Part shown: positions 21,680 to 33,515 of the stretch, in pieces | Position numbering within the stretch: the first letter of the stretch is position 1 | Layout of the letters: each line of letters starts with the position of its first letter | Assembly: GCA_024180945.1 (NCBI GenBank) | Contig: JAKSGN010000033.1 | Location: forward strand, 682,001-746,000 | Direction: 5' to 3' | From: Macrophomina tecta | Lineage: Eukaryota > Ascomycota > Dothideomycetes > Botryosphaeriales > Botryosphaeriaceae | Length of the DNA: 64,000 bases | Notes under the pieces: generated by a model | Told to the model about the DNA's origin: nothing | Database searches by the model: none | Seen by the model: only the letters and a program-made list of their open reading frames with translations | Translations under genes and position numbers: made by a program

Positions 21680-24600
21680 TCACTCCCTCCAAATCGGGGC
21701 CACCGTCTCCACCGCCCTCTCCACCACCGCCCTAACCCTATCCCTCAATACGCCATTCGGACACTCCACGTCCAGCGTTTCCAGCCACACCCGCGCGACC
21801 AGCTTGTCGACTTTGATCGAGATGCCCGGCACCGGTATGCCCAGGCTGTGCAGCCTCTTCAGCTCGGCCTGCTCCTCTGACGAGAATTCTTCGCCATCGC
21901 CGGTGCTGAACGGACCGCCGGCAATGGAAATCGATTTTTGGGCCGTTTCTGGGGGATCCTCGGTGGAATTGGACTCTGGTAGTTTAGGGTGGGCGATGGG
22001 CGTGATGTTGGAGGCGCCGAATTGAGCTTCGAGGAACATGCAGAGGCGATCGAAGCGGGTGCGGGGGTCGGCGGCGGCGTGGGGGTTGCGGTCCCCATGG
22101 TGGTGGGAATGGGAGTGTTTCGATGTCGATTCTGTTGGCCAGCTCAGTATAATTCAAGGCAGGCGAGAGTTGGCGGAACTTACGCTTCACGGCAGCTGGA
22201 CTACTTTCGACTGTGAAAAGCACGGCGAGCACGGCATCAGCAATGCCGTCGTTGATCATGTTGCCTTCCCACTCGACCTCTACGCGGCCGCCGCTGTGGC
22301 AGTGAATGGTCACGCAATCCATGACGACGAAGCTGGTGGTCGATCGGTCGATCTCCTCGTCCGCGTCATCTTCCATCTTGTGCTCACCGTTCCCATTGGT
22401 CTCCGCTTTGCCGTTGATGGCTTCGTCTTTGCTGGAGATCTGTTTAAGAGCACCAAATGTGCCCTCGAGCGCCCAGCGGATGAGATCGATACCGGCAGCG
22501 CTCAAGGTTAGGTGCTGGCGGCACAAGATGGTAGTGGTCGTTAGGCCCGCGTACTCGCGCAAGTCTTCGGGGGCCATGAGTGACATTTTGAAGTCATTTT
22601 GCACAAGCACGCCGCTAATCAGTTGTGTCTGTCGCTCTTCCTCGACACCGCCCTCTCTTGCGTCATCTGCGCCGTCTTCTTGTTTTGGCCGGTGCGGCAT
22701 TGGCGGTGGTATTTGTGCAAGTTTGCCAACAACCTTGGCGATCTTGTCGGCCTTGAAGGGAATGCGAAGTTCTTCGCAATTTGCAGGACTGAAGACCTTG
22801 ACAGGCTGCTTCTTGTCGGCATTCAAGGACAGTAGCTTGGACTTCAGACGCATCATATTGTGCTTCTCACCATGCACGAGAATCTGGAATCATGATTTAG
22901 CTTAAGAAATTTCACAACTCAAGGTCTCTAGGGCAGTGAAACTTACCACAACAGGTGCGCTGACTTCCTCAATGAATTCTCTGTTCTCCGTACCGTCGAC
23001 ATGGGCTCCAAAACTGAACTCCTGAACGCTGCATCTCCTGGGAATTAGAACCTGCTCTCCCTCCCTATTCGGCCCTCTTCTTGCAACATTGGCTCTCGTC
23101 ATGACCGCCGGTATTTGTTCGGGCTCGTGGAGAATCATCTTTCCCATCGTGCCTTCTACTGAATAACCAGTCATGATCACACCGTTGCGTTGATCGGGCG
23201 CCCATCGCTCCAGCAGCTCACGGCTGACACCGTTTTGCATCATACCTGGCGATGCCAACATGACACAACTACCAACATCATCGAAGCGCTCAAGCGACTT
23301 CAAGGAACGCACGTACTTGAAGTCCCAAGGTCCAGCCTTTGACGCGTCGCCGTTCCTCTCAGCTTCCTCCATCCGTTCCCTGAATAATCTCTTGATGTTG
23401 TCATTCATGGCATAAACGTATGTTTGGTAGACGACCATACATTTACGAGCAATGTTGGAGGCATAGTAGATTGGTATCTTCTGGAACTCTGGATGCTTGG
23501 CCCAGTATTCATCCAGAATGAGTAACAGTTCCTGCGCACGACCTAGAGCGAACACCGGGAGGAGAGCACGGCCACCACGGTTGATAATACCAGTAATCGA
23601 TTTCATCAGTGCCGCCTCACGCTCTAGACGGGGGATGTGAGATGCAATGCCGAAAGTACTCTCGGTGATGAGAACATCGACCTTGACGTTCTTGGGCACT
23701 TCTGCCGAGATCAAGTGCCTGTCTTCTTCACGGGAGTAGTCTCCAGTGAATAATATTTTGAGGCCAGCGATCTCAATCAGGAACATTGCCGCTCCAAGAA
23801 CGTGGCCAGCGGGATAAGGAGTAATACGGATGGAAGAAATCGTATGTGTTGTGTAGTAATCGATGGCTTCGATCTGAGGGAAGGTTGAGAGATGGTCGGC
23901 TTCAGTGTAGAGCTGAATGCGCGATTCCGAAGACGAGGAGATGTTTCCCACGCGGACACTGTCCTGGATGAGCCACTTGTAGATGGCTTTTGTGGGGTGT
24001 GTCATGAACACCCGGCCCTTGAAATTGGTCTTAGACAGGACGTATGGAAGAGAAGCGGCGTGGTCGATGTGGAAACTATGAGCAAGACGTTAGCGATTGC
24101 TTTTGGTTCGGAGGATTGATGCGCAGCTCTCGTGGGGAAGCTATGTACAAGCAGGGTTGAGTTCAGTGCGAGCGGGTTTCGTCACCACGGCATTGAGAGT
24201 CGGGAGGCGCAGGAAAAAAAAGTAGAGTTTCATTGATGCTCATATACAGTGGTGGTGATACAAGATATGCTGGCAAAGAACCACACATCGCAGAACTCAA
24301 GCCCATTACAGGTCCCCTTCACGCCCATCGGGAATATGTACTGCGGTTTCGTTGAGGCTAGTGCAACCTCTGCCATTATATGCAGCGCGTGATATGGGCG
24401 TCCTCGGGTTGGTCCAAGCGATGGAGGGCATCGAATCAAATGCTGAACAAAGGAGCTGGAATGCTTACTGGCTGATCAATAAGACGTCGACGGTGCTCAG
24501 ATCAAACTCGTCGTAGAAAGGCAGGGCAGCAAGACCATCATAGGCCGGATGCATGCCAGCATCAAGCTGCGCCATGGTCAGCTCGCCGTTCAGGCACGGA

Positions 24601-24765
24601 ATGTAAACAGCGTACCATGACCGTCTTGCCCTTGTACTGTATGATGTGACTCGACCGGCCGACCTCATTGCCACCGCCCAGACAGTAAAAGAGAAGCTCG
24701 TCCGAGGGATCGACAGGCTCGTCGCTGCCGGGCGACATGGCAGCGGCCTTGCGCTTCGCAGCCAT
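21680..24765 (-). CDS. YSH1: Cleavage/polyadenylation endonuclease Ysh1 (CPSF73)
   Basis: The metallo-beta-lactamase/beta-CASP endonuclease that cuts pre-mRNA 3' ends. Five exons (complement 24616-24765, 24469-24566, 22947-24075, 22184-22883, 21680-22131) give 842 residues. All phases agree; introns are 49, 393, 63 and 52 nt. The HxHxDH site HFHIDH falls at residues 83-88, split by the 393-nt intron after the second base of the first histidine codon. Other family motifs: [61 protein letters not shown] and FSFGAHVDG. The CPSF73 C-terminal domain follows with an acidic linker and ends [11 protein letters not shown] start at the ATG at 24765 ([10 protein letters not shown]), because the upstream open frame lacks another ATG. 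Confidence 0.95.
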
Positions 24766-25335
24766 GACGAAGCGGGGATGCGGCGGCGGCGGGCGTGCGG
24801 TCAAAGGGCAGGCTGACTGCTGCGCGGAACGAAGACGCTGTGGACTCTAGACCAGTGAGAAGCTGGGGCGCATAGACAGCATTAGCCGTGACACGCGTGC
24901 CGGAGCATGAAGTGCGCGAGTGTGCAGTGGGCAATGGTTGGAAGGCGAGGGCGAAGCTGGCACGGCGCTTCTCACCTGCACGCTGGAGCTCGAGACGCGC
25001 GCGCGCCGGATCAACAACGGGCCGCGGCCGCCGTCTTTGCTGCAGACGCGCCGCCCGCCAACCTACCCAAGGCCGCTCCAACATCGCCGCGACCCATCAT
25101 CACACCCTCGGCCCGCCCTCGCCACCACGCCCGCCCGCCTTCCGTGGTCTTTTCTACTCCGCGGCATTCTGCGCTACCCCCGAGAGATACCTTCGTCGAC
25201 GCCGACACGCCGCCCCGCGAATGAGCGACAGCGCGCGATTGGGCTAGGTGACGGAGTAGTTCGCCCGGCAGCCCAGGCTGCTAGCAGCACCTTCTCCTTC
25301 TCCTTCCAGCACCAGCGTCGGCGCTTCCCGTCACC
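24766..25335. promoter_or_regulatory. Divergent promoter region, YSH1 / TAF4
   Basis: 570 bp between the start codons of two divergently transcribed mRNA-synthesis genes. It is GC-rich and has no obvious TATA box. Short frames inside have no motif. Confidence 0.45.
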
Positions 25336-27173
25336 ATGGCCCAGCAGTACCCGCCCATGCATCCGCCGCACCAGCCGCCTCAGCGGCCCTATTCGCCCTA
25401 CCCGCCGACAGCAAGCTCGCCCGTCCAGATGTCGCCAGGCGGCATGCCAGTTCCGCCCGCGAACAAGCGCCAGAGGATGTCGCCGAATCCAGGTTCCCCC
25501 TACACGCCTTACCACAACTCGCCCTACTCGTCCGTACCCAATACGCCCGCGCAGTCACACGCGCCGCTTCCCTTCAATCAGCCACAGCCGCCCGAGCAAA
25601 GCTTTGATGCATCGCGTGGAGCACCTGGCTCCATGGGCCCACCGCAGCGCCCGGCAGACAAGCAGGACAAGCCAGAAAAAGAGAAGGCAACGGACATTAA
25701 TGACCTGAGTGATGTCATCGGCGCGTCGGGCATTGATTTGCGCGAGGAAGAGAATTACCTTGCGCAGACCTACCAAAACCAGCATCAGAACAACTCGTTC
25801 AATACCTCTTTCTCCCAATCTCCTGCTACTCTTTCGCCAAACAACAGCTTTAATGCTTTGTCGCAAGGCAGTTTCGGCAACTATCCCGCATTCCAGGGCG
25901 CTGGCCCAGTCAGCCAGCCGCCAGTCTCCCAGAAGACCGTCGAGGAAGAACTCTTTGAGAAGCATAAGGCAGCAGCACGTGCACTTGCTGAGAAGAGCCA
26001 GCAAGAGCTCAATGATCCTTTTTGCCGGGGCAACACTATTAGGCACAAGATCGGTCGTCACACCTACGAGCAGGGCGTAAAGTTCAATGTAGATGGGTTG
26101 TATGACCGGATAAACAAAGATCAGCCGCAAGGAGTGAATGGGACACAGGCCGCAGCCCCAGATGGTACAGGAGTTGTGAAGGCCCAGGCTGCTGCGCTAC
26201 TAGACTCAAATGCACCCCTGGCAGAGATCCTCACTCTACTGTCGTTGGCCACGAAGGAGAGATTACGCGGGATTTTGGAGGACTCATACGCGCTCTCGCG
26301 CGCTCGACAGCTCAGTTCCCACGGAGTCGTCCCTCCAGATTTTGCCGATATCGCAACTGGAAATGGTGCGCCCAAGTCTACCACAGCTGTACCAACCTCT
26401 GTCACCAAGACAGCGTGGGACCAACCGGAGAGCGCGGTTAGTCCCACGACGGTGCCATCAAAACGTATGCTCATTGTTTGTCTTATGATTTACTGCGCTG
26501 ACAAGATACAGGTCCTCTTGACTCCGACACGCCGAAGAACGACCCCTCGCGACTTCCTACCCCACCCACCGACACACCACCTACCCCGCAACCCACTGTT
26601 TCATTCTCCTCTGACTTGGCCAGCACATTACGCAAGCTTCAAACAGAAGAGCGCAAATACGAACAAGAGCGCATCAAGAAACGGCAAAAGCGGGCCGCAG
26701 CCAAGAATTCCGAGAGCGGCAGCATCCCGGGTACCCCGTCTCCCGCGGAATTGGCATCAGTAGTGAAACCGATGACGAAGAAGGAGCGCGAACGACAAGC
26801 AAAGGCCGGCCAGACGGACGAAGTCCTGCACAAGGCGGCAAATACTACGGCGAATATGGCCATCGGCAATCTGGGCAAGAAATACAGCTGGCTGAGCGGC
26901 GGTGGAGGCGGCGGTGGTGGTGGCTCGGGCGCGAGCACGCCCAGCAGATTAAATACGAATGTGGGAAGCGGAAGCGGTGGCGGCGGCACCGGAGGCGGCG
27001 GCACGCAGGACCGCGGCCTGCCAGCGAGGGACCGGAGATGGGGTGATTGGCGCGAGGATGGTCCAAAGGGCAAGGGAATCCAGATGCGGGACTTGATCGC
27101 GGCGTTGGAACAGGACGGCAATGAGAAGAAGACGCTGGCGCGGGCGCTGGTGAGGTTGAAGTCGGATAACTGA
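25336..27173 (+). CDS. TAF4: TFIID subunit TAF4
   Basis: TBP-associated factor 4, a histone-fold subunit of TFIID. Exons 25336-26464 and 26512-27173 give 596 residues; the 47-nt intron (GCTGAC branch site) rejoins as PSKR/PLDSDTPKND. The N-terminal ~120 residues are proline/glutamine-rich. The TAF4 C-terminal domain begins near TDINDLSDVIGASGIDLREEE, followed by QKTVEEELFEKHKAAARAL, a LATKERLRGILEDSYALSR block, a charged linker (ERKYEQERIKKRQKR) and LGKKYSWLSG. Two glycine tracts (about residues 500-545) are encoded by GGC repeats. The end, KGKGIQMRDLIAALEQDG then KTLARALVRLKSD, is the typical fungal TAF4 terminus. Confidence 0.92.
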
Positions 27174-28354
27174 AGTGGCGTTGCGGCGGCCAGCGTCGCA
27201 GGGTGATTCTTCCGGCGGCGAAAGAGAGCTTGGTAAGGCGTGCCTGTTCTCTTGTTTCGCAGACTTGAATTTCACATCAAAGATGAAGCAAATGCGCCGG
27301 CCAGTGAAAGATTTGGCGGGACGAAAAGGCTCCGAACACACGTTTTAGGCGAATGGTGCTGTGCTAGGGCTCATTAATACGAGAAAGGGCTTCCATATGG
27401 ACGTTGCTTCCAGTGGGGGATTTTTTTTTTCATCACGTCTGCTCCCTTTTATTTCTCCTTCTCTCTTCATTTTTTTTTTGTCATGAGTCGAAGGTTTATA
27501 TGGGATTACTTACTGAAAAAGAGCGGTTCTTCGTCATATGAGGCCGCAGGGAACAACGGGAAGGGGACATCTGAGGCACACCATCTGGGAGGAATGCACA
27601 GAAGCAAGGAGCACGAGGGAGGGGCATATTAGTATTATCAGCGAAAGAAGAAGCCCTGAGATTCTGTTTGCAAGGAAAGAAGAGTAGCACCGGGAGACGG
27701 GCTGCTGCTGGAGGGGATGACAGACATCTGGGAAGGATTCTTTGGTACGATCATGGCGTGCAGGAAGGCGGTGGTGAGAAAAGGAGTAAAGCGAGCATCA
27801 AATGTATTATCTTGAAGACTTGTTCCAACATCTTGTCTCTTCCCTTTCATTGGACGATTGGTTTTGTATTCCTCCACTTCAAGTCTGAGTTTCGTGAGCG
27901 CCATGCTGTGGAACATGATAAAATTCAACTGAGTTGCGAAGGATTGCGACGAAGGTAGAAATGACTCCTCGGTGCTGTGTTATTTTCTCGATGCGCTGTG
28001 CCAGATATGTTAAAATGAGCTGACTAGATCTCAACCACGATTTGAGGGGGGGCTCAATGATGAAATAACGAGACTAGTTCCAGGAGCGACCGGCCATCTC
28101 TGGAACCATGTCATAAAGGCCCTTGAGATCGTAATATTTCAGATGAAGGAATGGCGAGAAGAGCCATTACAGAAGTATAAAAGGGGCAGATCAAGAAGAA
28201 TGGCTGAGTAGCTGGTTGTGAGATTTCACTGCTCACATGAAGCCTTCTCGCCCTTCCATTCACGATCTCTCGTTTCCGTACTGAACTCCGCTCAGGAGTG
28301 GCGAATATGAGGATGCGCTGGATCAACGCGTGGCTGCCGAAGCTTGACCTGCAT
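27174..28354. other. Intergenic between convergent genes
   Basis: No supported gene. T runs occur at 27421-27430 and 27470-27479. It holds the 3' regions of TAF4 and the prolidase. Confidence 0.45.
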
Positions 28355-31300
28355 CTAGCGATCTTGCTCTTGCTTCAGCTGAAGGGCAATTCTATTCCTG
28401 ACATGTTGTTCAGCTGCGAACCTCATCGCCCTCGCAAGGGAATTCAAGTGCCTTTCCTCCACCTGAGGATTTTCCCGGGCCTGCCGTATCTTGAAAGACT
28501 GCTCCCAAGTATCAAGTTCTGACTTTACGCGGGCCTCAAGCTGTTGTTCCTGGCGCGCCATGGTTAACCGCAATGCATTCTGCTCTTCCAAGAGCGCAAG
28601 CTGCTTGCCGTAACCGAGGTCATTGCTAGACACCGCCGGCGGCTGCGCTATGGCTAACCGTCTCATATTTTCCTCATGGAGGAGCTTGACCTGCATCGCG
28701 TAGTCTTGCACATACACGCGCTCAGAACCGGGCGCTAGTGGGGGTGCGAGTGTTTGCGGTGCTGTTGACTCGGTAGGCTGCTCGGTCTTCCACTGTTCAC
28801 GTAGCTGCTTCATGTGCTCGTTCTTATGCCATTTCTGCCCTTGCTCTTGTATTGTAGGCGTCCCGTACTCGTGTTCTTGTGCCAGTTGAGCTCGCTGCCA
28901 GTATCGATCATACTGCTGTCGGAAAATCTCTGCACTGTCAGAATGCGGTTGTTGCCGATGCCCTTCCCCCAGTGCAAAAGATGCGCGATGCGTCACATGT
29001 CGTCCTTGCGGTTGTTGCGAATGCCTGTAACCAAACTCGGGAGCCTCCACAAAAGCCCTGTTTCCAGGCATTGGAGAGTGACTTTTATCTAAACTCTCTT
29101 CCAAAACCTTGCTCTTGGACCCAAGCCGAGTTTGATCTCGCGTCGGCTTACCTCGTGAGCTAAAAGGTGATCTGCTCGCTGATGGCTTTGCGGAGTTCGA
29201 CCCTGAAATAATTATGGGCATGCTTTGACGGTATGCCAGAGGCTTGGCAGGCAACTCCGGGAGCTTCTCTGGTGGAGCAGGTGCCTGACGGGGACGTTGG
29301 AACATTTGTGATGGAGTGCACTCGGGGAGCGAGCGATTCGAAAGGGATTTTGTCGAAGCCATGCGTGCTAGCGCTGGAGGAACTTTGCGCCAGTGACTTG
29401 GTTGACGACCAAGATTCCCTGATGACTGCGGGCTCTCCCTCGGTTCGCTTGGCAGCTCGGCCGCAACGGAATCGTAGTGAGTGGGCCACTCCGTCGCTTC
29501 AAATGAGGCTGGCGCGGCGAAGAGGCTCACCGGCCTGCTCCTTTTGGGAGTTGTCGGAGTTGTCTCGTGCCCTTCAAGTTCCACAGCGCCTTTCGCGTCC
29601 GGTGGTACAGGCATCTCATCAAGAGTGTGGGAGCGCCCGGAGTTCACAGCTCGCGACCAAACCTCGATTCCATTGTAGGTGGGCGACTCTGCGGAGGAGA
29701 CCGGATGAGATCCGTATGTCTGTCCTCTCGACCGCGGTTGTGGCCTTCTTGGTTGTCTTTTGCTCACGGCTTCACCTGATCCTTCTTGAATGATACGGAG
29801 CATCTCTTCCCCCTTTGGGGCCGTCGTGAGGTTCTCGTACCCGTTATCCGTCACGAGAATGTCATCTTCAATACGAACACCACCAACCGGGAGATAACGG
29901 ACGAGTACGTTTCGATTGATGTACTTTGAGTGTGTCGGATCTGGAAAGTAGACTGCACTCAAAGCATAACGGTTGAAGTAGCTTATATGAATTAGTATGC
30001 TTGTCCTCGTAACAGTTTCCGTCAGTGGAACAACTCACATGCCAGGCTCGACTGTGACTATCATGCCCTCTTCTAGCGCGGGACTATTGGGGTGCACGGG
30101 TGCTTTGCACATCTCCAGGTCGACAACAGAACTCACGGTCTGAGGCATTGCAGCCATCAATGGAACGTCTGAGACGTCGTGAACTTCGAGACCCAGGTGG
30201 TGACCCAGCCCGTGAGGCAGGAACGCCAAAGATGTCCCAGCATCGAAGATTTCTTGGGCAGTTCCATGGTGGAAGATGCCGAGCTCGAGAAGACCGTCGA
30301 TGAGGATCCGATGAGCTAAGTAGTGAATATCCAAATATCTTGCACCCGGGCGGATGGCTTCGATGCACTTGGTCTGTATCTTCAGCACCAGGTCATATAT
30401 TTCCTTGGCTTCCTTGGAAGGCCACTGGCCTGTAAGGGGGAAGGTTCTTGTCACGTCACTTGCGTAACACTGCCATTCACAACCAGCATCGAGGCACATG
30501 AGCTGACGATCTCCGAAAGGCTCATCATTCTTGATGTAATGGAGCGTTGCCGCATTAGCACCAGAAGCAGCAATGATCTCGTAGGCTTGGTGCTTCGCAT
30601 CGGCCGCAACGCAGGTGTCAAGGAAGCTGGCCTCAACCTGGGCCTCATTCTTGAACCTCAGAATGTTCCTTAGCACGTTTGCATGAGCCTTTGCGCTTAT
30701 ATCGTTTGCTTTACGGATGAGTTTGATCTCATGTTGATCTTTGCGCACCCGGGCAGCGTCGATGGCTGCTTGCAATTTGGCGTAGTTGACACGGGGCGAC
30801 TTGTCGTGTCCTGGCACGACTGCTTGGTCGGGGTGGAGAATGTAGACATCGCCCTCATGCTGCGTCATCCAGAACTCGACATAGTCGGCGACTGCAGTCG
30901 CCCAATGGACCGCATCAATGTCATATTTCTCCAGAGCTTCTTCGGGTGTGGAGCCACGGCCATTGTAGTAGACTTTTCGAGGACTCCCGGGAGCGGGGAC
31001 GTACAACATCAGCGTATCCAGACGGATGTCATAGGTCAAGTGGCAGTCAGACTCGTCGACACTGCATCGAGTGTTATTCTCTGTCGCTGCCTGCAGAAGT
31101 CTGCTCTGCCAGAGATGGCGGGGTTCGAGGGCAGGCTAAATTCCACGCGATGTGGGCGAGCGGAGCATGGGAGGGCTCCAAAACAGAGGCTTACCCAGAG
31201 AGATAATAAAAATAGCGACGCTGCCTGAAGGGGACAAACTGATCGCTGTCTTCCAAATAGGCCGTCGGGGCGCCGGGAAGGTAGATCAGCCCCTTCTCGA

Positions 31301-31462
31301 CACCGAGAAACTCAGCAACTCGGCGGGCATGCTGCTTCGCTGGTTGGCCATAGTGTCAGAAGCGCCGGGCACGTGGGGAAAGACGTGGGGCAGGCACACA
31401 CCTGGGTACTTCTCCAGCGGCGAAGCAGCGGCGATGTGGAGACGGAACTGCTGGTGCTCCAT
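28355..31462 (-). CDS. M24B Xaa-Pro aminopeptidase/prolidase with ~470-residue C-terminal extension
   Basis: Metallopeptidase cutting Xaa-Pro bonds. Exons (complement) 31402-31462, 31195-31339, 30039-31061 and 28355-29981 give 951 residues; introns are 62, 133 and 56 nt, and all phases agree. The N-terminal creatinase-like domain includes [11 protein letters not shown] and [20 protein letters not shown]. The M24 fold follows with all five metal ligands visible: [16 protein letters not shown] (two Asp), [13 protein letters not shown] (His), VEPGI (Glu ~407) and [12 protein letters not shown] (Glu ~448). Family members often end shortly after [10 protein letters not shown], here near 480. This frame continues without stop or obvious intron through a Ser/Pro-rich linker (~480-760) into a Gln/Glu/Arg-rich coiled-coil region (~770-951). 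The tail has no known domain. The thaumatin-like gene starts divergently 822 bp away. Confidence 0.85.
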
Positions 31463-32284
31463 GGCCAGCGTCTGCAGAGATTCGAAGCGCTGCGCTCTAG
31501 GAGGGTGGTGAGAGGTGAGGCGGCGACAAAGGAGGGGACAGCGAGGTGAAGGCAGCGGTGGGAGCTGTCGCACGGGCCCCAGCAGGCTGCGGGATCTCGC
31601 TGACCGGCGGCGCCTCACGCCCGCGCCGTCGCTCGCGGTCTCGCCATTTGCACGATTGGCTACAGTGCAGTGGCCGGGCGGCGTGGAGGTCGCCACGGCT
31701 GCAGTGGCAAGCTGCATGCCCGTGAGAGAATTGCGGGCGCAGTCAGGTACAACTCACGGGCTAGCCAGCTCAGCGTCCTCGAAGGCTGCAAGGGCGAGGC
31801 AGGCAGACGGGCTGGAGGAGGCTTCGGGGGGGCAGCGCTGGCCTGGCGTTACGCGCGCGACGCGTGCCGGCCAATCGACTGGCGCCGGACCCTGGCCGTT
31901 TCATCTGGCGCTACGTCACCACCCGGCGCCCTGTGCGTGCCCGAATGCTTTCCAACTCTCACGCCCTGCTCTGTGCTGCCCTCCATGACTGTTGGTATCA
32001 TTCCCGTTTCGAGCGATGATATGCTACGCCACGCCCGTCAACGCTGTCAGCATCGCCCTTGATTGGCCGATAGGCGTCTGAAACCGTATGGATACACCTT
32101 CTTCAGGCTTGGCCGAGCCTGCGCCGTTGGTGTTTCCTGCTTTTCCCCAGGTCGTTCTTGCCGCTGCAAGCTCACCTCGAACCAGCCTTTATATCTTGCC
32201 GAGCCTCGTCGCTGCTCTGTCGCCCCATCCAACCACCCTTCCTCGAGTTACCACCCTACACCCTGCTGTAATTCCGCTGCTGCC
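31463..32284. other. Divergent intergenic region, prolidase / thaumatin-like gene
   Basis: No gene supported. A TATA-like TTTATATC lies near 32188-32195, about 90 bp before the thaumatin-like ATG. The rest is GC-rich. Confidence 0.45.
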
Positions 32285-33515
32285 ATGAAGCTCTCTTCCT
32301 CCCGGAGCGCCGCCAATGCGCTGTATCTTTTACTGCTCGCTTATCTACCATCCTCGACCGCCGTACACCACATGAAGCGCTCCCTTCCCGAGCACGTTGT
32401 GCGAGCCACCAGCGACACCAAGCCACTCATAGTCACGAACAAGTGCTCTGAGACGATCTATCCCGCCTTCATTACTCAAACTGGAAATGGCCCGCCAAAG
32501 ACCGGCTTTGAGCTAAAGACCGGCGATCAGCTCAACCAGACCGTCTCAGCAAATTGGCAGGGCCGCGTTTGGGGAAGAACAAATTGCACATTTCCCGCCA
32601 ATGGAGCCACGGCCTGCGGTACCGGTGACTGCAACGGGCAGGTCGAATGCACTGTTTCTGTACGACCTTTCGACGCTCTAACTCGCCTGTGCGATGCTAA
32701 TGTTTGACAGGGCCTCAATCCCGTGACGCTGGCAGAATTCACTCTGGATGGCGGCGACGGCCAGACCTACTACGACATATCGCTCGTCGACGGTTACAAC
32801 CTGCCCATGGGCATTATTATGTACCCTCTCGGTATCCCGACCCTCGAGGCCATCTCGTCAAACCTGACGAACCCGTCGTGTGAGGGCACCGCCAGCCAGC
32901 TGGCTCATTCCAACTTCAACCCCTACTCTGACGGCTCGCAAACCTTCCTCGGCACCAACAGCTCGTACCCCCTGGCTTTTGACAGCAAAGTATCCGAGAG
33001 TCAAGCCCAGCGCTGGTGCCCTTGGAACCTCTTGGTCAGCCCGCCCCAGAAGCCCGGAGACGGCGTGTACCCGTATCCGGACGATAACATACAGCGCGCT
33101 GCATTCAGCCCCTGTTATTCTGCTTGCTCCAAGTGGAACAAGCCGTCGGACTGTTGTGTTGGCAAGTACGACTCCCCTGGCGCCTGCTCAGCTAGCGAGT
33201 ACTCGCACGCGGCTAAGGGGGTGTGCCCGGATGCCTACAGCTACGGTACGTCAACCCGCTTCATTTAAATTTTCCGGCGCTGAGCTGACCCCTGCAGCGT
33301 TTGATGATCAAACTTCCACTTTCATCATCCCGATTGGAGCCGGATTCGAGGTTGTCTTCTGCCCTGGAGGCCGCTCAACCAACATTCTGGCAAGCAATTC
33401 GGACCAACTCAAAGCTCTGCAGTCGTCAGGACACGTTCCGCACAACAGTCACAGAGTCCTTGGTTTGTTGCTTGCAATGACTACAAACACCATTCTCTTC
33501 ACATACTTCTTCTAA
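32285..33515 (+). CDS. Secreted thaumatin-like protein, possibly GPI-anchored
   Basis: Exons 32285-32659, 32711-33245 and 33298-33515 give 375 residues (introns 51 and 52 nt). A signal peptide is present (hydrophobic ALYLLLLAYLPSSTA near residues 13-27). The thaumatin fold is suggested by KPLIVTNKCSETIYPAFIT, FELKTGDQLNQTVSANWQGRVWGRTNC (two overlapping blocks), CGTGDCNGQVEC, VTLAEFTLDGGDGQTYYDISLVDGYNLPM and a cysteine-rich region with CYSACSKWNKPSDCC. Several NxS/T sites are visible. The end is VLGLLLAMTTNTILFTYFF after a polar spacer, resembling a GPI-attachment signal. Fungal thaumatin-like proteins act at the cell wall, some binding or cutting beta-glucan; activity here is not shown. Confidence 0.85.
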
